DNA of 60,000 nt from Nocardioides soli. GTDB taxonomy: Bacteria > Actinomycetota > Actinomycetes > Propionibacteriales > Nocardioidaceae. The stretch lies in assembly GCF_014191495.1 (NCBI RefSeq), contig NZ_JACHWR010000003.1, forward strand, positions 1 through 60,000, written 5' to 3'. Positions 36,451-44,614 of this stretch are shown one piece after another. Within the stretch, counting starts at the first letter, position 1. Each line of letters begins with the position of its first letter. The notes beneath the pieces were generated by a model. It was not told the DNA's origin. It did not search any database and saw only the letters and a program-made list of their open reading frames with translations. A program made the position numbers and the translations under genes.

Positions 36451-36710
36451 TCAAGCACTTGAGCCACGACGAAGCCGACAGACTCTGCGGATCTCCGGAA
36501 CCAGCTCGGCATCGCGGGCCGCCCGGGCCGAGGGCTCCCGGTCCTTCGCGGCGTAGTAGGTGCTCAGGGCGACCTCCACCCCTGCGCTGCGCAGGGCGGT
36601 GATGATCGGCTCGACCCCGAGCCGGCGGCCCTCAACGACCCGGTCCTTGTGGGCGTCGATGTAGGCCACGGTCACTTCAGTTTGCGGTCGAGCTCCGCTG
36701 CCGCGAAAAA
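36451..36710 (-). pseudogene. Second IS3 element: end of orfA and truncated start of orfB
   Basis: The minus strand from 36710 reads FFAAAELDRKLK and stops at 36672, the normal end of an IS3 OrfA. OrfB then starts at the overlapping GTG 36675: MTVAYIDAHKDRVVEGRRLG, VEPIITALRSAGVEVALSTY, ARAARDAELVPEIRRV. After that, homology stops at about 36480, so OrfB lost its catalytic core. The rest of OrfA lies at 39745-40026, beyond the inserted recombinase unit. Confidence 0.8.
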
Positions 36711-36800
36711 CGGCTTGATATGTAGGTGATCCGCGAGTCGCTCCAACTGGGCGGTGACTCGGGGCGGATGCTGGTTGCAGTGCCCGTCGAGGAGGCCGTG

Positions 36801-37835
36801 ATGGCTGGCGTGTTCACCCCGTGTCTGATCAGCTCGGTTGGTGAGTCGCCCCGGCTGGGCGACCCTCTGGTCGATGAGTACCTGCGGTTCACCGCTGCGC
36901 GGGTGCGCCCGAACTCGCTGGTCGCGCAGTCCTTCGACCTGAAGGTCTTCTTCACCGTGGTCGCCAAGCCGCCGCAGCAGGTCGAGGTGGCCGACGTGCT
37001 GGGGTTCATCGAGGAACAGCGCGCGCCCCGCAGGGGCGGGAACGTCGTTCGGCTGGTCGACGGTGAAGCCGGGCTCGCGGCGTCGACGATCAAGCGCAGG
37101 CTTGCAACGATATCGTCGTTCTACGACTACTTGTTGCTGCGGGGGATATGCGACCGCAACCCTGTCCCGCGCAGCATCAACGCCCGTCACCGGGGCCACC
37201 GCGGTTCCCCGCTGGTGCGGGCGCCGAAGAAGATGCCGCGGGTGCTGTTGCCGGAGGAGGTCGTCGCGCTGACCTCGGCGCTGAGGACCGATCGGGACCG
37301 GGCCATGATCTCGTTGATGGTCCATGCCGGGCTGCGGCGCTGTGAGGTGCTCGGGCTGCGGTTCGGCGATGTCCACATCGGCGACCGGCGGGTCTTCATC
37401 GCCGACGGCAAGGGCGGCCACCAGCGCCTTGTACCGGTCGTCTCGGCCTTCTTCACACAGTTGGCCAGCTACCTGAGCGCTGAACGTCCCAGCGACGCGC
37501 CCAGTGCGGGCGAAGACCACGTGTTCGTCGTCCTCAAGGGTCCCACCCGCGGCCGGCCGCTGACCGCGGCCGGGCTGGATCAGGTGCTGGCCGGTGCCCG
37601 GGGCCGCGCGGGGCTGACACACGCGACGTGCCACGAGCTGCGGCACACCTGCTTCACCCGGCTCCGGGAAGCGGGGATGGCGCTCGAGGCGATCCAGGCA
37701 CAGGCCGGGCACGCCTCGATCGAAACCACCCGGATCTACCTGCACCTGTCCAACGACTGGCTCGCCGGTGAGTACCAGCAGGCCATGGCCATCCTCGACA
37801 ACTGGCACGACGAGATTTCAGGAGAACCATCGTGA
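36801..37835 (+). CDS. Tyrosine recombinase, TnpA-like (Tn554 type)
   Basis: 344 residues from ATG 36801, preceded by GAGGAGG; a GTG at 36726 would add 25 residues but lies in the terminal repeat. SAM-like N-terminal domain (DPLVDEYLRFTAARVRPNSL). Catalytic residues: Arg in HAGLRRCEVLGL, Lys in DGKGGHQRLVPV, HxxR in CHELRHTCFTRL, His in AQAGHASIETT, Tyr in RIYLHLS. Complete active site. Its stop overlaps the tnpB-like start. Confidence 0.88.
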   Translation: MAGVFTPCLISSVGESPRLGDPLVDEYLRFTAARVRPNSLVAQSFDLKVFFTVVAKPPQQVEVADVLGFIEEQRAPRRGGNVVRLVDGEAGLAASTIKRRLATISSFYDYLLLRGICDRNPVPRSINARHRGHRGSPLVRAPKKMPRVLLPEEVVALTSALRTDRDRAMISLMVHAGLRRCEVLGLRFGDVHIGDRRVFIADGKGGHQRLVPVVSAFFTQLASYLSAERPSDAPSAGEDHVFVVLKGPTRGRPLTAAGLDQVLAGARGRAGLTHATCHELRHTCFTRLREAGMALEAIQAQAGHASIETTRIYLHLSNDWLAGEYQQAMAILDNWHDEISGEPS

Positions 37836-39727
37836 GCACCAACGCCGCCAATGACCTCGTGTCACCGCAGGTAGTTCCATCGACGACGCCGGCTTCAGCG
37901 GTGCCGCTGGCGGCGCCGACGTTGGATACGGCCGCTCGTGCCTACATCGACGCTGCTTCCGGTGAGTCAGGTCGTCGGTGCCGGCGCCGTGGTGTCGTGG
38001 GTTTCATCAACCGCTACGGCGACCTGGATGCGTGGCTGGCGCTGTCGGTCCAGGAACGCCGCGATACCCGCAGTGACGTGATGGCGTTCGCGGGGCACGC
38101 CCTGGTGCACTGCGGCGTCCCGGTCGACCCGGTCTTCGTGGTCACCTCTGGATGCCGCTGGGGCAAGTACGTCGCCGACGCTTACCCCGAGCAGGTCGCC
38201 CGGTTCGGTGATCAGGCCGCCAGTCTGGGGTACTGCCGGCAGGAGACTCACCGGATGTTCGCCTACCTGGCGAAGATTTGCTTGACCACGGGCACCGCGC
38301 CCGACCAGATCACGCCGGCGGTCTACAGCCACGCGCGCCGCCTGATCCACGACACCGTGATCACGGTCCGGGGATACCGACCCAAGACGTTGTCGACGCC
38401 GCTGTTCGGCCTGGATGCGGTGATGTTCCACCGCGGCCAGGCACCACCGCCCGACATCCGGCGACGGTGGACCGGCCGTCCCGTCAAGGAGGTCACCTGG
38501 GAGCAGCTCCACGCCACAGCGCCGATCATGGTCGCCACGATGCGTCGCTACCTGGACCAGTGCCTGCTCAGCCTGCGGCCCTCGTCGGTGGCCTGCTTCG
38601 ACACCACCTTCCGCCAGTTCGCCGCCATGTTGGTTGCCGCGGACCCGCCGGTGACCCGGGCCGCGGACATCAGCCGCGAGCACATCGAGGCATACAAGAC
38701 CCTCCTCGCGACCCGGCCCGGCTACCGGGGCAGGCCGTTGTCGAAGACCACGCTGGGGATGCGGATCGGGCACCTGCACACCTTCTTCACCCGGATCATC
38801 GAGTGGGGCTACGACGACGTCCCGGCACGGATCCCGGTCTACGCCAGCGACCGTCCCCGACTGGACAAGCCGCTGCCGAAATTTCTCGACGACGCCCAAG
38901 CTGTCGCGTTCATGAACGCAGCCCGCAACCTGCCCGACCCGCTGGACCGGCTCGTGGTCATCGCCCTGGCCCGCACCGGCATGCGTCGTGGTGAACTGCT
39001 CGGACTCACCGTCGATGCGGTGGTCCAGATCGGCGCCGGTTACTGGCTGCGCACCCCCGTCGGGAAGCTCCACACCGACCGGTACATCCCGCTGCATCCC
39101 CAGTTGAAGGGCCTACTCGACGAGTGGATCGCCGACCGGCCCGGCTGGCAGGTGACCTCGCTGCTGCTGACCGACCGCGGACGGCCGATCCCACCGACCA
39201 GGGTCGACAAGGCAGTCCAGAAGGCCGCGACCGCCGCCGGGATCGGGCACGTCCACCCCCACCAACTGCGTCACACCCTGGCCACCCAGGCCATCAACCG
39301 CGGCATGTCGCTGGAGGCGATCGCCGCCCTGCTCGGACACCACGACTTGTCCATGACCATGGTCTACGCCCGCATCGCCGACCGGACCGTCGCCGAGGAG
39401 TACTTCGCCGTCACCGAAAAGGTCGAGGCGCTCTACCAACACCACGACCAGCCCACCGTGCTGCCCGCCGAGGCTGCCGGGCCGAACATGCGCGTGCTAC
39501 GCAACGAGGCCGCCAAGCGTCTGCTCGGCAACGGCTACTGCGGTCGCCCCCGGGAGCTCGACTGCCAGTACGAGACCATCTGCGAGTCCTGCACGATGTT
39601 CTTCACCACCATCGAGCACCGCGACACGATCCAGGCCCAGCGCAACAACGCCGCCGAACAAGGGCACGACCGCCGCCGAGACGTCTACGACGCCCTGCTC
39701 ACCAAGCTCGACGACACCCCCGCTTGA
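37832..39727 (+). CDS. Tyrosine recombinase, TnpB-like (Tn554 type)
   Basis: 631 residues, GTG start overlapping the upstream stop. A long N-terminal region precedes the catalytic domain (from about residue 330): Arg in LARTGMRRGELLGLT, Lys in TPVGKLHTDRYIPL, HQLRH in HVHPHQLRHTLATQA, His in LLGHHDLSMT, Tyr in MVYARIADRT. The C-terminal segment holds a cysteine cluster (NGYCGRPRELDCQYETICES, then C), a possible zinc site. Size is near-identical to Tn554 TnpB. It acts with the 36801 product. Confidence 0.88.
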   Translation: MSTNAANDLVSPQVVPSTTPASAVPLAAPTLDTAARAYIDAASGESGRRCRRRGVVGFINRYGDLDAWLALSVQERRDTRSDVMAFAGHALVHCGVPVDPVFVVTSGCRWGKYVADAYPEQVARFGDQAASLGYCRQETHRMFAYLAKICLTTGTAPDQITPAVYSHARRLIHDTVITVRGYRPKTLSTPLFGLDAVMFHRGQAPPPDIRRRWTGRPVKEVTWEQLHATAPIMVATMRRYLDQCLLSLRPSSVACFDTTFRQFAAMLVAADPPVTRAADISREHIEAYKTLLATRPGYRGRPLSKTTLGMRIGHLHTFFTRIIEWGYDDVPARIPVYASDRPRLDKPLPKFLDDAQAVAFMNAARNLPDPLDRLVVIALARTGMRRGELLGLTVDAVVQIGAGYWLRTPVGKLHTDRYIPLHPQLKGLLDEWIADRPGWQVTSLLLTDRGRPIPPTRVDKAVQKAATAAGIGHVHPHQLRHTLATQAINRGMSLEAIAALLGHHDLSMTMVYARIADRTVAEEYFAVTEKVEALYQHHDQPTVLPAEAAGPNMRVLRNEAAKRLLGNGYCGRPRELDCQYETICESCTMFFTTIEHRDTIQAQRNNAAEQGHDRRRDVYDALLTKLDDTPA

Positions 39728-39744
39728 CACCGATCACCCACATA

Positions 39745-40026
39745 AGCAGACGCGGTTCGCAAGATCTCGTTGGCCCGCTTGAGCTCGCGGTTCTCCCGCT
39801 CCAGCTCAGCCAGCCGCTTCGTGTCATCGGTGGTCGTGCCGGGACGGACGCCGCCGTCGATCTCGGCCTGACGAACCCAGTTCCGCAACGTCTCCGGGTG
39901 CATGCCCAGCTGGTCGGCAACGCGCTTGATCGCGCCTGGCTTGGTGGCCGGGTCCTGGCGGAGCTCAACGGCCATTCTCGTGGCCCGCTCACGCAGCTCG
40001 TCGCCGTACTTCCTGGGTGCTGACAT
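39745..40026 (-). pseudogene. Second IS3 element: N-terminal part of orfA
   Basis: ATG 40026 with GGAGG upstream. MSAPRKYGDELRERATRMAV, then KRVADQLGMHPETLRNWVRQ (helix-turn-helix) and LAELERENRELKRANEILRT (zipper), breaking off after TASA at 39745 where the recombinase unit is inserted. Continues at 36710. Confidence 0.85.
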
Positions 40027-40085
40027 GACTCTCATCCTCCATGGATTGAGAGCCTCCATCAGACCCGGGATGCTTCTATGTGCTG

Positions 40086-40988
40086 TCAAGCAGCCGAAGC
40101 CGGCAGGTCGGGAGCGGCGGCGGCGAGGGTTCGGTAGATCTGGCGGGTCGCGTAGCGCTTGAGGCAGCGCCTGATCTCGCGGCTGGTCTTGCCTTCGGCG
40201 GTGCGCCTGGTGACGTAGTCGCGGGTCGCTGGGTCGGTGCGCATCCTGGTCAGCACGACGGTGTTCAGCGCCCAGTTCAGGCGGCGGTCGCCGCCGCGGT
40301 TGAGTCGGTGACGCACCGTGTTACCCGAGGACGCTGGAATCGGGGAGGTGCCGGCGATCTGGGCCATGGCGGCTTCGCTGCGCACCCGCCCTGGGTGGAC
40401 CAGACCAGTCGCACAGCACAACGGCTGCGGTGACGGCCCCGACGCCCGGCATCGCCAGCAGTTCGGGTGCGCGAGTGGTGACGAGCGCGGTGAGTTGAGC
40501 GCGGTTGCCTTTCAACTCGATGTCGAGCTCGGCGACTCGGCCGGCCAACCGAACGGCCTCGGCGCGCGCGGTCGCGAGACCGATGGCTTCGGCACGGCGA
40601 CGCCAGTTGGCGATCTGGCGGATCTGGGTCCTGGTCAACGCGCGGCGTGCATCGATCCCGAGGTCGTGGGTGCGCACCAGTGCGGTGAGCGCGTTGATCG
40701 CTCGTAGGCGCTCGGCGTCGAGCTGCTCGCGCGCGGTGGTGAGGACCTGGAGCGCAACCTGGTCCTGCCCACCGCGTCGATCGCGTAGGCGGGCCACCGC
40801 ATCGTGAGAGTGCTGCGGGCTGCCGCGACCGCGTCGATGGCGTCGGTCTTCCCGCGGCCACGTTCACGACGCGGCGTGGGTGCCTCGACGACCCGGTAAC
40901 CGACCTCGGTGAGGGTCTCAGCGAGCACGGCGCCGTAGGAGCCGGTGCCTTCAGCAGCGACCAGGACGCCGTCGAGTTCGCCGCCTGG
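40086..40988 (-). pseudogene. IS110-family transposase remnant fused to an IS21-A fragment
   Basis: Minus-strand pieces: GVLVAAEGTGSYGAVLAETL and KTDAIDAVAAARSTL (the E and D-D region) near 40830-40970. In another frame, QVLTTAREQLDAERLRAINA and LLAMPGVGAVTAAVVL follow. In a third frame, EAAMAQIAGTSPIPASSGNT (with the family serine), RRLNWALNTVVLTRM and YATRQIYRTL end at 40086. Two frameshifts, and the first ~50 residues are missing: the sequence joins the end of istA directly at 40988/40989. Confidence 0.85.
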
Positions 40989-42493
40989 TGCGTCGACGCG
41001 GTAGGCGTCCAGTGACCTGGTCGGGACCGTGGGCAGCGTCATCACCAGCGCCTGCCCCGCGGCGGTGGGCCGGGGGGCGTGGCCGTTGGTGGCCAAGATT
41101 GACCGCACGTCGTCGGCGCGCGACCGACCGAACGCCACAGCTCTTTCCAGTGCGGCCAGCAGCGGTGAGTGCCGTGGGCCGCGTCCAGGGTGAGGATCTC
41201 GGCGATCTCGGTGCCCAGCTTGGTCACGCCCGCGGCGGCAGCGCCGACCAGGAACTGCTCGGCGACCGGGCCCAGGGCCAGGAACTCCCGCTCGACCGGC
41301 GTCCGCGGACGCGCACCACGGTGCGGCGTGTCGGGACGGGGGCGGTCGTAGTGGGCGTCGAGGATGCTGGTCTCCCCGGGCGCGACCAGCTGGTGCTCGG
41401 CATGGACCTCGCCGGTCACCGGCTCGATGACCCGCAGCACCCTCTCCCGCTCGTCCACGACGACGGTGACGGTGGTCCCGATGAGGCAGTTCGGGACCGA
41501 GTAGCGCGCTGAGCCGAACCGGATGCAGGACAGCTTGTCGACCTTCCTCGTGGTCGGCTTCGCGCCCACCTCCAGGCGCAGCGACGGCAGCTCGGCGAGC
41601 AGTTCCCGCTCCGACTCCAGCCGCTCCATGGGGATCGCGTGGATCTCGCTGTGGCGGCGGCTGTTGACCTCGCCGCACCACACCCGCGCTCGGGCGTTGA
41701 GCCCAGCCAGGCCGCCAACCCAGGGGTCGTCGAGCTCGAGCGGGACCAGCAGGTCGTCCTTGGCGTAGCCGACCAGGTTCTCCACGATGCCCTTGGACTC
41801 CGGGTCTGCGGTGTGGCAGAAGTCGGGCCGGAACCGGTAGTGGGTCGCGAACCGGACGTAGTCCGGCGCCGGGACGACGACGTTTGCGACCACGCCGCCC
41901 TTCAGGCAGCCCATCCGGTCGGCCAGCACCGTCTTCAGGACCCCGCCGAGGACCTCGAAACACTCCGCGAGCATGCCCAGCGTGGTGGCCTGCTGTTCAT
42001 CAGCAGCGAAGCGGACGAACCGGAACCGCGACCAACCCAGCACCGCGCAGAACACGTGCACCTTTCGGCCGGCGACGACCTCCTCACCCCAGTCGATCGC
42101 CAGCACCTCGCTCGGTGACCACACCGCCGGACGACGGCCACCGGCCCGCGCCTGTCCCTGCCGCCAAGCGGACTTTGCTTCGGCGACCAGGCGCCGGAAG
42201 TTGCGGTCCGAGCCCCCATAGCCAGCCGCGCGGGCAGCCGGGAGCAACCGCTTGGCGCTGATCCGACCCTCGGTCTTCTTCACACTGGCCGCGACCAACT
42301 CGGCCACGCTCTCGTAGTTCTTGGGCCGCACCGCCCGCGACGCCGGCGCATCGCCCCGACTGGCAGCCTGGTGGGCCTCGATGATCCGTCTGACGGTCTT
42401 GTGGGTCGTCCCGCAGATCGCGGCCGCTCCCCGGTAAGTGCCTACATCTCGGTAGGCCGAAATCACGTCCATCCGTTCCTTCGCGTTCTTCAA
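40989..42493 (-). pseudogene. istA: istA copy in the inverted IS21-A fragment
   Basis: TTG start at 42493. Same protein as the 19831 copy, including the shift near codon 440 (about 41174 here). The second frame runs through PTVPTRSLDAYRVDA and then straight into IS110 sequence. Catalytic D, D, E residues are present, but the natural C-terminus is not made in one frame. Confidence 0.85.
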
Positions 42494-42659
42494 TGGAAGC
42501 CCCTGCGTGGTGCTCGGTGACTGGTTGGCACCGCCACCGTCACCACGCAGGGCCTTCACCGTCGGCTACGACACGACACGAAGGGTGGGGACTTCTATCT
42601 GGCCACCAGCGGGGACCTCAACCTGGCCACCAGTGGGGACTTTTTCATGGCCACGGACA
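40989..42659 (-). mobile_element. Partial inverted copy of IS21-A (1671 bp)
   Basis: Its outer end, TGTCCGTGGCCA on the minus strand, is at 42659, and its inner end breaks off at 40989 inside the last istA codons. It has the same length as 19665-21335, and the encoded protein is identical over 505 residues; the only difference I noticed by eye is one base in the terminal repeat region (AAAAAG here, AAAGAG there). istB and the right end are missing, replaced by the IS110 remnant. Confidence 0.92.
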
Positions 42660-43008
42660 ACTGGTTGGACATGCTTCTCATCAAGCCATCGTGGTGGACC
42701 AGGGTCGACGCCGGCCCCCGGACCTGGCGGACAGATCCCGGGCAAGACACCCCGGAGGGGTCAGGCGATTCAAGAGTCACGCCGGATCCGAGAAACCGCC
42801 GCCAACCCTGCCAGCCAGCCCCAGGCCAGCCACGACGAACACTCACAGGCGGTTCACCCGCGGGGACCGCAAACTGGCCGTTGGCGCTCTGTCGCCCCTC
42901 TTCGGCCCAGTCTGGTCAGCACAATCGGCTCCTGCGGAGGCAGCGACCCAAACGAGAGGGCCGCTTCCTCGCGAACTCGAAGGTGTCCAGAAACAGGCCA
43001 GAAACTCT

Positions 43009-43109
43009 GTCAAGGGCTGTCAACCATCGCCAGCCCGACAGCATTAGGTTCCAGCGTTTCCCCAGTTCAAGCGCCGCTTACCCGCTGAAGTCGTCAACGG
43101 GTGTCAACG
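43009..43109 (+). repeat. Two direct repeats next to the tRNA-Asn fragment
   Basis: GTCAAGGGCTGTCAACC (43009-43025) and GTCAACGGGTGTCAACG (43093-43109) match at 14 of 17 positions and each contains two GTCAA units. They lie within 125 bp of the island end. This is the layout of arm-type integrase binding sites, but the role is inferred. The wider region 42660-43008 has no supportable gene; a stretch at about 42855-42880 resembles the IS21-A right-end repeat (GCGGGGACCGCAAACTGGCC). Confidence 0.5.
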
Positions 43110-43130
43110 CCTCATCGCAGTCGGGGCGGC

Positions 43131-43166
43131 ATCGGAGGGTTGTTGGTTCGAGTCCAACCGGGGGAG
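43131..43166 (+). other. 3' fragment of tRNA-Asn, probable attachment site (right end of island)
   Basis: ATCGGA then GGGTT, the T arm GTTGG-TTCGAGT-CCAAC (43142-43158), acceptor strand CGGGGGA (43159-43165) and discriminator G. This matches the 3' half of actinobacterial tRNA-Asn (from the anticodon stem). The 5' half and anticodon are absent: the sequence before ATCGGA is not tRNA-like. It is a typical duplicated attachment core left by a tyrosine-integrase element inserting in a tRNA 3' end. The intact tRNA-Asn should lie to the left of this window. Confidence 0.8.
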
Positions 43167-43177
43167 CAAGCGAAGAG

Positions 43178-43216
43178 GGCCTCTGGTCTGCGGCGACGCG
43201 GACCAGGGGTCTTCTT
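43178..43216 (+). terminator. Terminator-like hairpin after the tRNA-Asn fragment
   Basis: Arms 43178-43188 and 43201-43211 form an 11-bp stem with two G-U pairs (core CTGGTC/GACCAG), followed by TTCTT. It is probably the original terminator of the chromosomal tRNA-Asn gene, now parted from it by the island. Confidence 0.55.
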
Positions 43217-43309
43217 GGTACCTACAGGCTCTCATCGCCTGCGGTGACGCCAGGCTTTCGTCGTACCCGACCTCAGTGTCGTGGATCCGCGGATTCGGGA
43301 GCAGGATCG

Positions 43310-43915
43310 TCAGGTGCGTGAGTCGCCCACGCCTCTGGTCAGTTCGGCTCGCCACCAGGCGCCGTCCTGGATCCGCTCCACGCGGCGCAGAGCGAGGCCG
43401 CGGTAGGCGAAGGCGTCGAGCTCGGTGCGGCTGAGCGGCCACGGCGGGCCCTCCACCTCGGCTCCTTCGTCGCGCGTGGTCGCCAGGACCAGGAGAGTGC
43501 CTGCTGGCGCCACCAGGGCGGCGATGCTCTGCGCCGCGACCGAGTGCTGCTCGGGCGGCATCGACTGCACGGTGAGGCTCTCCACCACCAGGTCGAACCT
43601 GCCCTGCCATGCACGAGGAAGGTCCAAGACGTCCGCGACGAGGTAGTCCACCTCGCTGTCCGGGTACGTGCGCCGCGCGGCAGCGATCGCGGTCGGTGCG
43701 AAGTCGAACCCCGTGGTCCGAAAGCCCAGCAGCGCAAGGAACTCGGCATCGGCCCCGTAGCCGCACCCCACCACCAGCGCCTCGCGGCCACTGCCCGCGA
43801 GGTCCCGGGTCTCGGCCCACTCGACGAGCTGGGGACGGGGCGCGCCGTAGTCCCAGGGCGGCCGGGCTCCGCCGGCCTCCGCGCTCGCGTAGAACTCCTC
43901 GAAGATGCCGGACAT
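43310..43915 (-). CDS. SAM-dependent methyltransferase
   Basis: 201 residues from ATG 43915 (GTG 43927 is four codons longer). Class I methyltransferase: motif I ALVVGCGYGADAEFLALLGF, FDFAPTAIAAARRTYP (motif II), DYLVADVLDLP, and FDLVVESLTVQSM. The N-terminus FEEFYASAEAGGARPPWDYG resembles thiol/small-molecule methyltransferases. The substrate is unknown. It is the first chromosomal gene right of the island. Confidence 0.85.
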   Translation of the reverse strand: MSGIFEEFYASAEAGGARPPWDYGAPRPQLVEWAETRDLAGSGREALVVGCGYGADAEFLALLGFRTTGFDFAPTAIAAARRTYPDSEVDYLVADVLDLPRAWQGRFDLVVESLTVQSMPPEQHSVAAQSIAALVAPAGTLLVLATTRDEGAEVEGPPWPLSRTELDAFAYRGLALRRVERIQDGAWWRAELTRGVGDSRT

Positions 43916-44029
43916 CTCACCCGTCACGGTGTGAGGCTACCGAGGAGGCGGCCCCGCGGGCCACGTCGCTGTCACAACTCGCCGCCGGCCGTCGTCTGGA
44001 TGTCGAAGCGACTCACACAGGAGGACGAC

Positions 44030-44614
44030 ATGACGGGCACGACGCGCATCCCCGCCGCCGAGATCACCGGCTTCAAGGGCGCGCTGATCAAGCGGTTCGC
44101 GAAGAGGACCCTGGGCCGGGTGCCGAGCTCGCTCGGCGTCTACTGGCACAACCAGCAGGTGATGATGGGCATGGCCGCCGTCGGCGGCAAGGTCCGGAAG
44201 TGGGACACCTGCGACGAGCAGCTCAAGTCGTTCGCGCACATGGCGGTCGCCGCCCAGGTCGGCTGCAGCTGGTGCCTGGACTTCAACTACTTCGAGGCAC
44301 ACAACAAGAACCTCGACATGGACAAGGCGCGTGAGATCCCGCGGTGGCGGGAGTCGGATGCGTTCACGCCGCTCGAGCGGGAGGTGCTGGCGTACGCCGA
44401 GGCGATGACGGTCACGGAACCGACGGTGACCGACGAGATGGTGGCGTCGCTGCGGCGCCAGCTCGGTGATGCCGCACTGGTCGAGCTCACCGCGGTGATC
44501 GCGTTCGCCAACTTCACCACGCGCCCCAACGTGGCGCTCGGCATCGAGTCCGACGGGTTCGCCGCGGCGTGCGGCCTCAAGCCGCTCGCGCGGCCCACCG
44601 CCGTAGGCTCGTGA
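44030..44614 (+). CDS. Carboxymuconolactone decarboxylase (AhpD-like) protein
   Basis: 194 residues, ATG 44030 after GGAGGA. All-helical AhpD-like fold with the redox CxxC in VGCSWCLDFNYFEAH. Family helices CDEQLKSFAHMAVAAQ and FTPLEREVLAYAEAMT. Its stop overlaps the sigma gene start (GTGA). CMD-like proteins are the classical partners of ECF41 sigma factors and are probably controlled by them. Despite the name, a catabolic role is not implied. Confidence 0.88.
   Translation: MTGTTRIPAAEITGFKGALIKRFAKRTLGRVPSSLGVYWHNQQVMMGMAAVGGKVRKWDTCDEQLKSFAHMAVAAQVGCSWCLDFNYFEAHNKNLDMDKAREIPRWRESDAFTPLEREVLAYAEAMTVTEPTVTDEMVASLRRQLGDAALVELTAVIAFANFTTRPNVALGIESDGFAAACGLKPLARPTAVGS

Larger units (their letters stand above)
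36711..39744 (+). mobile_element. Tn554-like two-recombinase unit inserted in an IS3 orfA
   Basis: About 3.03 kb. The flanks rejoin as TASA (39745 side) and FFAAAELD (36710 side), rebuilding a normal IS3 OrfA, so the ends are defined to within a few bases. The two ends carry imperfect inverted repeats: ATATGTAGGTGATCCG at 36718-36733 and, on the minus strand, TTATGTGGGTGATCGG near 39743. The contents are only two overlapping tyrosine-recombinase genes, with sizes close to TnpA (361) and TnpB (630) of Tn554. There is no tnpC and no cargo. No target duplication is evident, as expected for this mechanism. Confidence 0.75.

Noticed and set aside
36801..39727. Tyrosine recombinases as the integrase of the whole island
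   Set aside because: They sit inside an IS3 orfA with their own inverted ends and match the Tn554 TnpA/TnpB pair, so they belong to a separate transposon.
43104..43820. Minus-strand frame ending in LDSNQQPSD-like text
   Set aside because: That text is the reverse translation of a tRNA T arm; it led to recognition of the tRNA-Asn fragment instead.
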